From: Tersicoccus mangrovi
Lineage (GTDB): Bacteria; Actinomycetota; Actinomycetes; Actinomycetales; Micrococcaceae
Direction: 5' to 3'
Length of the DNA: 64,000 nt
NCBI RefSeq assembly: GCF_036881825.1
Contig: NZ_JBAJMW010000001.1
Coordinates: 558,001 to 622,000 of the forward strand
The notes under the pieces: model-generated
The model's input: the letters and a program-made list of their open reading frames with translations, nothing else
Told to the model about the DNA's origin: nothing
Database searches by the model: none
Part shown: in pieces, positions 60,161 through 64,000 of the stretch
How the letters are laid out: each line of letters starts with the position of its first letter
Position numbering within the stretch: the stretch's first letter is position 1
Translations under genes and position numbers: made by a program

Positions 60161-60607
60161 ATGGTGCCCGTGAGCCGGTTCCTCTTCCGCTGGGTGGTCA
60201 ACGCCCTGGCCCTCGCCGTCGCCGCCTGGCTGCTGCCGGGCCTGGCGATCACCGCCGACGCCGCGATGGTGCGCACGTTCGGCAGCGCCCAGACCGCGAC
60301 CATGGCCGCCTACGTCATCATCAGCCTCATCTTCGGGCTCGTGAACGCGATCATCCGGCCGGTACTGGCGTTCCTGTCGATCCCGATCACGTGCCTGACG
60401 CTGGGCCTGTTCAGCATCATCATCAACGCACTGATGCTGTGGCTGACCGCCTGGCTGAGCACGTTCACCCCGGCGAAGCTGATCATCGACACGTTCTTCT
60501 GGACCGCGGTGCTCGCCGCGCTGATCGTCTCGGTGGTCTCCCTGCTGACCGGCTGGCTGGAGCCGAAGGAGCGGCGCCGGCTGCGTCAGCGCGCTCAGCG
60601 CGACTGA
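60161..60607 (+). CDS. phage holin-like (DUF360) family membrane protein
   Basis: 148 residues with four hydrophobic helices; IISLIFGLVNAIIRPVLAFLS and PITCLTLGLFSIIINALMLWL are the pfam04020 (Phage_holin_4_2) pattern. Despite the name these are common chromosomal membrane proteins with no shown lytic role. ATG 60161; GTG at 60170 is an alternative. Divergent from hisC. Confidence 0.88.
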   Translation: MVPVSRFLFRWVVNALALAVAAWLLPGLAITADAAMVRTFGSAQTATMAAYVIISLIFGLVNAIIRPVLAFLSIPITCLTLGLFSIIINALMLWLTAWLSTFTPAKLIIDTFFWTAVLAALIVSVVSLLTGWLEPKERRRLRQRAQRD

Positions 60608-60691
60608 CCGGAGTCGGGCTGCCGCCTGAAGCGCCACCCGGTCTGTGGAAATCCGCAGCACCCAACCACCCGTTCCTGACATGGTTTCTCC

Positions 60692-61369
60692 ATGGCTTCC
60701 ACTTCCAGCCTTCACGGCCTACCCGCAGACCAACGGCCTCGTGAGCGGATGCGCGACCACGGAGCGGTGGCACTCACTGACACCGAACTGGTCGCGCTCC
60801 TGATCGGCACCGGTCACGCCGGCGTGAATGCGATCGACCTAGCGGGGAAGTTGCTGCAGAAGCACGGCGGTGTGGCCGGGCTGCAGCGGACGGACGTCAC
60901 GACCCTCATCCGGGAGCCCGGTCTCGGCGACGCCAAGGCGACGCGACTGGTAGCAGCACTGGCACTCGCCACCCGCGCTATGAACGGCGAGGACGTGCGC
61001 CCGCTGATCACCTGCTCGTCCGACGTCGGCCGGATAGTCGAATCGCGGTTCGCCGACCTGCGGCGTGAACGGACCGTCCTGGTGGTGTGTGGGACAAGGA
61101 ACCGGGTAATCGATGTGGTCGTCCTGTCGGACGGCGCCGCCCACACCACGACGTTCCCTGTTCGCGAACTGCTCGCCGAGGTGCTGCGACGCGACGGCGT
61201 CGCCTTTGCTCTCGCGCACAACCACCCCGGCGGCGACCCAACGCCGACCGAGGTCGACCGCCGGACGACGACGGCGTTGCGGGGCGCAGCGGCGGGAGTG
61301 GGTCTTCGGTTGCTCGACCACATCGTCCTGGCCGGAAGCGAATGGCGGTCGGTGACGGCGTCCCGGTGA
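60692..61369 (+). CDS. radC: RadC/JAB-domain DNA repair-like protein
   Basis: 225 residues. Helix-hairpin-helix region at ~60-95 (GVAGLQRTDVTTLIREPGLG) and a JAB1/MPN metallo-domain with FPVRELLAEVLRR (Glu159) and AHNHPGGDPTPTEVD (His176, His178, Asp182-type zinc ligands; Gly replaces the usual Ser of HNHPSGDP). A role in recombination is historically claimed but doubtful; RadC is frequent at genomic islands. Convergent with hsdS, 19 bp apart. Confidence 0.92.
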   Translation: MASTSSLHGLPADQRPRERMRDHGAVALTDTELVALLIGTGHAGVNAIDLAGKLLQKHGGVAGLQRTDVTTLIREPGLGDAKATRLVAALALATRAMNGEDVRPLITCSSDVGRIVESRFADLRRERTVLVVCGTRNRVIDVVVLSDGAAHTTTFPVRELLAEVLRRDGVAFALAHNHPGGDPTPTEVDRRTTTALRGAAAGVGLRLLDHIVLAGSEWRSVTASR

Positions 61370-61388
61370 CCCGGTCGCCCGTGGCCAC

Positions 61389-62531
61389 TCAGTCGGTGAG
61401 CAGCTTGCGGAATTCCTCGTTCCGAGCCGCAGGGAGGAGCGCGTCGACGAGTTGTTTCCTCTGGCTGTACCGGTGCCCGAGGTCGCCCAGACGCGAGACT
61501 TTCATCAGCAGTGCCTCCTGCACGTCGAGACTCGGCACCGGCACTCGAATCTGCTCGAATCGCGTTCTCCCCAGTGTTCGGTTCCTGTCGGCAGAACCGG
61601 GCGATGCCGCGGCGAGCAGTGCGGTCCCTTCGCCGGTCTTGAAGTACTCGGCCAGGAAGGCAGTGCAAACGTGGGAGCTCTTGGCCGTATAGCAGAGGAA
61701 TCGGCTTGACGTGACAAGTTGACTGCCGCCGGGGTAGTGAGTCACCGCCCCTTCCCACGCCTTGATGTTGCTGACGACGAGGGAGTCGGCGGGAACCTCG
61801 AAGTACGCGAGCTTGCTGAGACCGTCGGCATCGGTTTCCGGGTACTGGATGAGTCCTTTGCCGAACGATCGCACGCCGATCGGGCGATATCTCGCCTCGG
61901 AGTCCAACTCGATGGCCACTCGAACAAGCTGGACAAGATCACCGATCGGATGCAACGGAACTGACTCGGTGGCATCGGAAACCATGCGCTCGCGCACACG
62001 AACCAAATCGTTGCTCTCATTGATGCGCACGACAGGGACGAAGTCGCGATAGCGGCTGAGGCGCGCCGCAATGTCTCGCTGGGTGCCGAGGTCGGGCAGA
62101 GGAATGCTGATGCCCTTGAGAGCCTCAACCCCGAGGGTCCGATTCCGCCCGGCAGACCCTGGCGATGCCTTCCCTATCGCCTCCAAACCGGCGATCGTGA
62201 GGAAGTAGTCTCGAACATACGGAGCGTGGACGTCGGGCCGGTCTGGGATCCACGTCATAAATCGGTGCGAGCCAATGAGTCCTTCCTCTGCGGAACTGGC
62301 GACTGTGACGGCGCCCTCCCATGCAAAGATGTTGGAGATCAGCAGGTCACCCTCGCAGACCCGGAAGACTCGTTTCGTGCCGAGGTCGGCGAGGGAGACC
62401 GGCGGCTTGTGAAAGACGCCTCGTCCGAACGACTTGATACCAATCTCTGGGGTCTCGGCACCGAAGGCGAGTCCAGGGTCTCGGCGCTCGAGGCGGAACA
62501 CGTCACCGAATTTTACCCAATTGACGTTCAC
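61389..62531 (-). CDS. hsdS: type I restriction-modification system specificity subunit
   Basis: 380 residues with two target-recognition domains arranged as in HsdS. Each ends with a near-identical conserved block: ASPGSAGRNRTLGVEALKGI (near residue 160) and ASPGSADRNRTLGRTRFEQI (near residue 325). The pattern of KSFGRGVFHKPP / RSFGKGLIQYP and SNIFAWEGAVT / SNIKAWEGAVT repeats it again. Chooses the two half-sites methylated by HsdM. GTG start at 62531 overlaps the hsdM stop as GTGA. The gene is visibly lower in GC than its surroundings, a sign of transfer. Confidence 0.92.
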   Translation of the reverse strand: MNVNWVKFGDVFRLERRDPGLAFGAETPEIGIKSFGRGVFHKPPVSLADLGTKRVFRVCEGDLLISNIFAWEGAVTVASSAEEGLIGSHRFMTWIPDRPDVHAPYVRDYFLTIAGLEAIGKASPGSAGRNRTLGVEALKGISIPLPDLGTQRDIAARLSRYRDFVPVVRINESNDLVRVRERMVSDATESVPLHPIGDLVQLVRVAIELDSEARYRPIGVRSFGKGLIQYPETDADGLSKLAYFEVPADSLVVSNIKAWEGAVTHYPGGSQLVTSSRFLCYTAKSSHVCTAFLAEYFKTGEGTALLAAASPGSADRNRTLGRTRFEQIRVPVPSLDVQEALLMKVSRLGDLGHRYSQRKQLVDALLPAARNEEFRKLLTD

Positions 62532-64000
62532 CGCCGCGCCCCTGAACCGACCTCGGCACGAAGGCCCTGCAGCAGCTCGAGGATCTCCTTCTCGACCTCG
62601 ACGAGCTCGTCGAGGATCTCCGCCACGGGCCGATTCTCCAGACTGTCGGCCTGATGGGGGTTGCGCAGATCCAGGTCGTAGCCGCGCTCCACGATCTGCT
62701 CGACCGGCACCGTCCACGCGTGGTCATTCTCCGTCCGGTCCTCCCGCCGCTCCGTCCCCGCACCGGGCGAACCCCACCAGGTCGCGAGATCGGCGAACTC
62801 CTCGTAGCGCAGCGGCTTGGTCTTGGTGTACTTCTTCCTGCCCTCCGGCAGCGGCAGCTCGTAGAACCAGACGTCCCGCGTCGGACGGCCGGCCTCGAAG
62901 AACAGCAGATTCGACGGAATGGCCGTGTAGGGCTCGAACACCCCGTTGGGCAGACGCACCACGGTGTGCAGGTCGAACTCCGTCAGCAGCTTCTTCTTGA
63001 TGGCCGCACCGATGCCCTTGTCGAAGAGCGTGCTGTTCGGCACGACGACGGCGGCTCGCCCCCGGGAACGGTCGATACGGGCCATGACCGCCTGCAGGAA
63101 CAGCCACGAGGTCTCCGACGTGCGCATGCCGACCGGGAAGCTCTTGACGACGCTCGCCTCTTCCTCACCGCCGAACGGTGGATTGGTCAGCACGATGTCG
63201 ACCCCGTCGTCCTTCTGCTCGGTCAGCGAGGGGAGGAGAGCGTTGCCCCGCACCACTGCCGGCTCGTGCGCATTGTGGAGCAGCAGGTTCATCTGGCCCA
63301 GCAGGAACGGCTGCGGCTTCTTCTCGAATCCGCGGATGGTCCCGCGCGTCCGTTCCCGGTCCTGGACCGACGACACCTTCGTCTTGACGTGCTCGTGGGC
63401 CTCGACCAGGAAGCCGCCCGTGCCGGCCGCCGGATCCATCACGGTCTCACCGATCTGCGGGTCCAGCATGTCGACCATGAAGCGGACCACGGGCCGCGGC
63501 GTGTAGAACTCACCGGCGTCACCCGCCGAGTCCCGCATCTCCTTGAGCATAGATTCGTAGACGAGCGCCATCGTGTGCAGGTCGTCCGAGGAGTTGAAGT
63601 TAACGCGGTCGATCTGCTCGACGAGTTCGGCCAGCAGGTATCCGGACAGCATCCGGTTGTGGACATCGGAGAACACCTGGGCGACCACGTCGCGCTCGCG
63701 TCCCTGCCGCGCCAACCCGCGCAGTCCGGCAAGATGCGGAAGGAGCTCGTTGTTGACGAACCCGGTCAGGCTCTCCCCGGTGCGCGGCTTCGACACATCG
63801 GGCCCTGCCCAGTCACGCCACCGGAACGGCTCATCGATGACCGGCCGGTAGTCGTCCTCGACGAGTTCGCGGCTCTTCTCGTGGTCGTCCAGGGACTTGA
63901 GGAAGAGCAGCCAGGAGAGTTGAGGGATACGGTCGGCGTCACCGTTCAGCCCCGGATCCTTCCGCATGATGTTCCGTGCCCGCTTGATCACCGCCGTCAG
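62528..64000 (-). CDS. hsdM: type I restriction-modification system DNA methyltransferase subunit (start at or beyond window edge)
   Basis: At least 487 residues. N-terminal HsdM_N domain (RARNIMRKDPGLNGDADRIP) and N6-adenine methyltransferase domain with SAM loop DPAAGTGGF (186-194) and catalytic NPPF (270-273); FYTPRPVVRFMVDMLDP precedes. The frame continues upstream to the edge (codons for LTAV before IKRARN), so the true start may lie outside; the GTG at 63991 is only the first in-window option. Works with HsdS; hsdR, if present, is to the right. Confidence 0.93.
   Translation of the reverse strand: MTAVIKRARNIMRKDPGLNGDADRIPQLSWLLFLKSLDDHEKSRELVEDDYRPVIDEPFRWRDWAGPDVSKPRTGESLTGFVNNELLPHLAGLRGLARQGRERDVVAQVFSDVHNRMLSGYLLAELVEQIDRVNFNSSDDLHTMALVYESMLKEMRDSAGDAGEFYTPRPVVRFMVDMLDPQIGETVMDPAAGTGGFLVEAHEHVKTKVSSVQDRERTRGTIRGFEKKPQPFLLGQMNLLLHNAHEPAVVRGNALLPSLTEQKDDGVDIVLTNPPFGGEEEASVVKSFPVGMRTSETSWLFLQAVMARIDRSRGRAAVVVPNSTLFDKGIGAAIKKKLLTEFDLHTVVRLPNGVFEPYTAIPSNLLFFEAGRPTRDVWFYELPLPEGRKKYTKTKPLRYEEFADLATWWGSPGAGTERREDRTENDHAWTVPVEQIVERGYDLDLRNPHQADSLENRPVAEILDELVEVEKEILELLQGLRAEVGSGARR

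Noticed and set aside
60161..60607. Prophage remnant suggested by the holin-like protein
   Set aside because: pfam04020 proteins are ordinary chromosomal genes and no other phage gene is nearby.

Overview
The window is a very GC-rich, gene-dense chromosomal segment of an actinobacterium. A Micrococcaceae-like member of the Micrococcales is the best guess. Supporting this are frequent GTG starts, ATGA/GTGA stop-start overlaps, an actinobacterial-type Dcd, a SigK/RskA pair, a fused CopD-CtaG protein next to HU and an rpmB-rpmG-rpsN cluster, and a DtxR/IdeR-type iron box. The genus cannot be fixed from the sequence alone. No prophage, IS element or CRISPR array is visible. One tRNA gene, tRNA-Gly(CCC), is present.

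Layout. 1-4569: Mrp/Mnh cation/proton antiporter operon (minus strand; A/B fusion, C, D, running off the left edge). 4778-8355: UMF1-type MFS permease, dcd, and a secreted CAP/VCBS protein. 8663-11346: tRNA-Gly, then a protealysin-type M4 protease, its emfourin-type inhibitor and an AEC permease. 11387-13970: a HerA/DUF853 ATPase and a membrane-anchored NTF2-like protein. 14050-19670: a thioredoxin-NHL protein overlapping a CopD-CtaG fusion, HU, and three zinc-free ribosomal proteins (S14, L33, L28). 19967-20159: a promoter, several complementary arms and a strong terminator that together look like an unannotated small RNA. 20211-27254: an SGNH hydrolase, a P-loop kinase, and a complete ferric-siderophore operon (binding lipoprotein, two permeases, ATPase, siderophore-interacting reductase) behind an IdeR-like box.

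27315-37298 is central-carbon and accessory metabolism: CitE-like aldolase, MFS, luciferase-like monooxygenase, glycerate kinase, an IclR regulator, DUF2332, an SDR and malate synthase. A near-identical 16-bp motif lies in front of both the glycerate kinase/IclR pair and malate synthase, which suggests one glyoxylate-linked IclR regulon. 37420-44706 holds small membrane proteins, a Bcp peroxiredoxin, a TetR gene with tandem perfect operators, and a three-gene operon of a small Cys-containing envelope protein, an ATP-grasp GSP-synthase-like ligase and an APC permease. 44777-49667: a second SGNH hydrolase, SDR, MarR, an ECM4-type GST-fold reductase and an aminotransferase. 49689-54734: RskA/SigK, MalQ and an MpaB-like oxygenase. 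54736-58540: a branched-chain-type 2-oxoacid dehydrogenase operon (E1 alpha, E1 beta, E2, no E3). 58862-60607: HisC and a holin-like membrane protein. 60692-64000: RadC and a type I restriction-modification hsdM-hsdS pair, visibly less GC-biased in hsdS, which looks like the edge of an accessory island.

Most very long antisense ORFs are codon-bias shadows of these genes and were left out.
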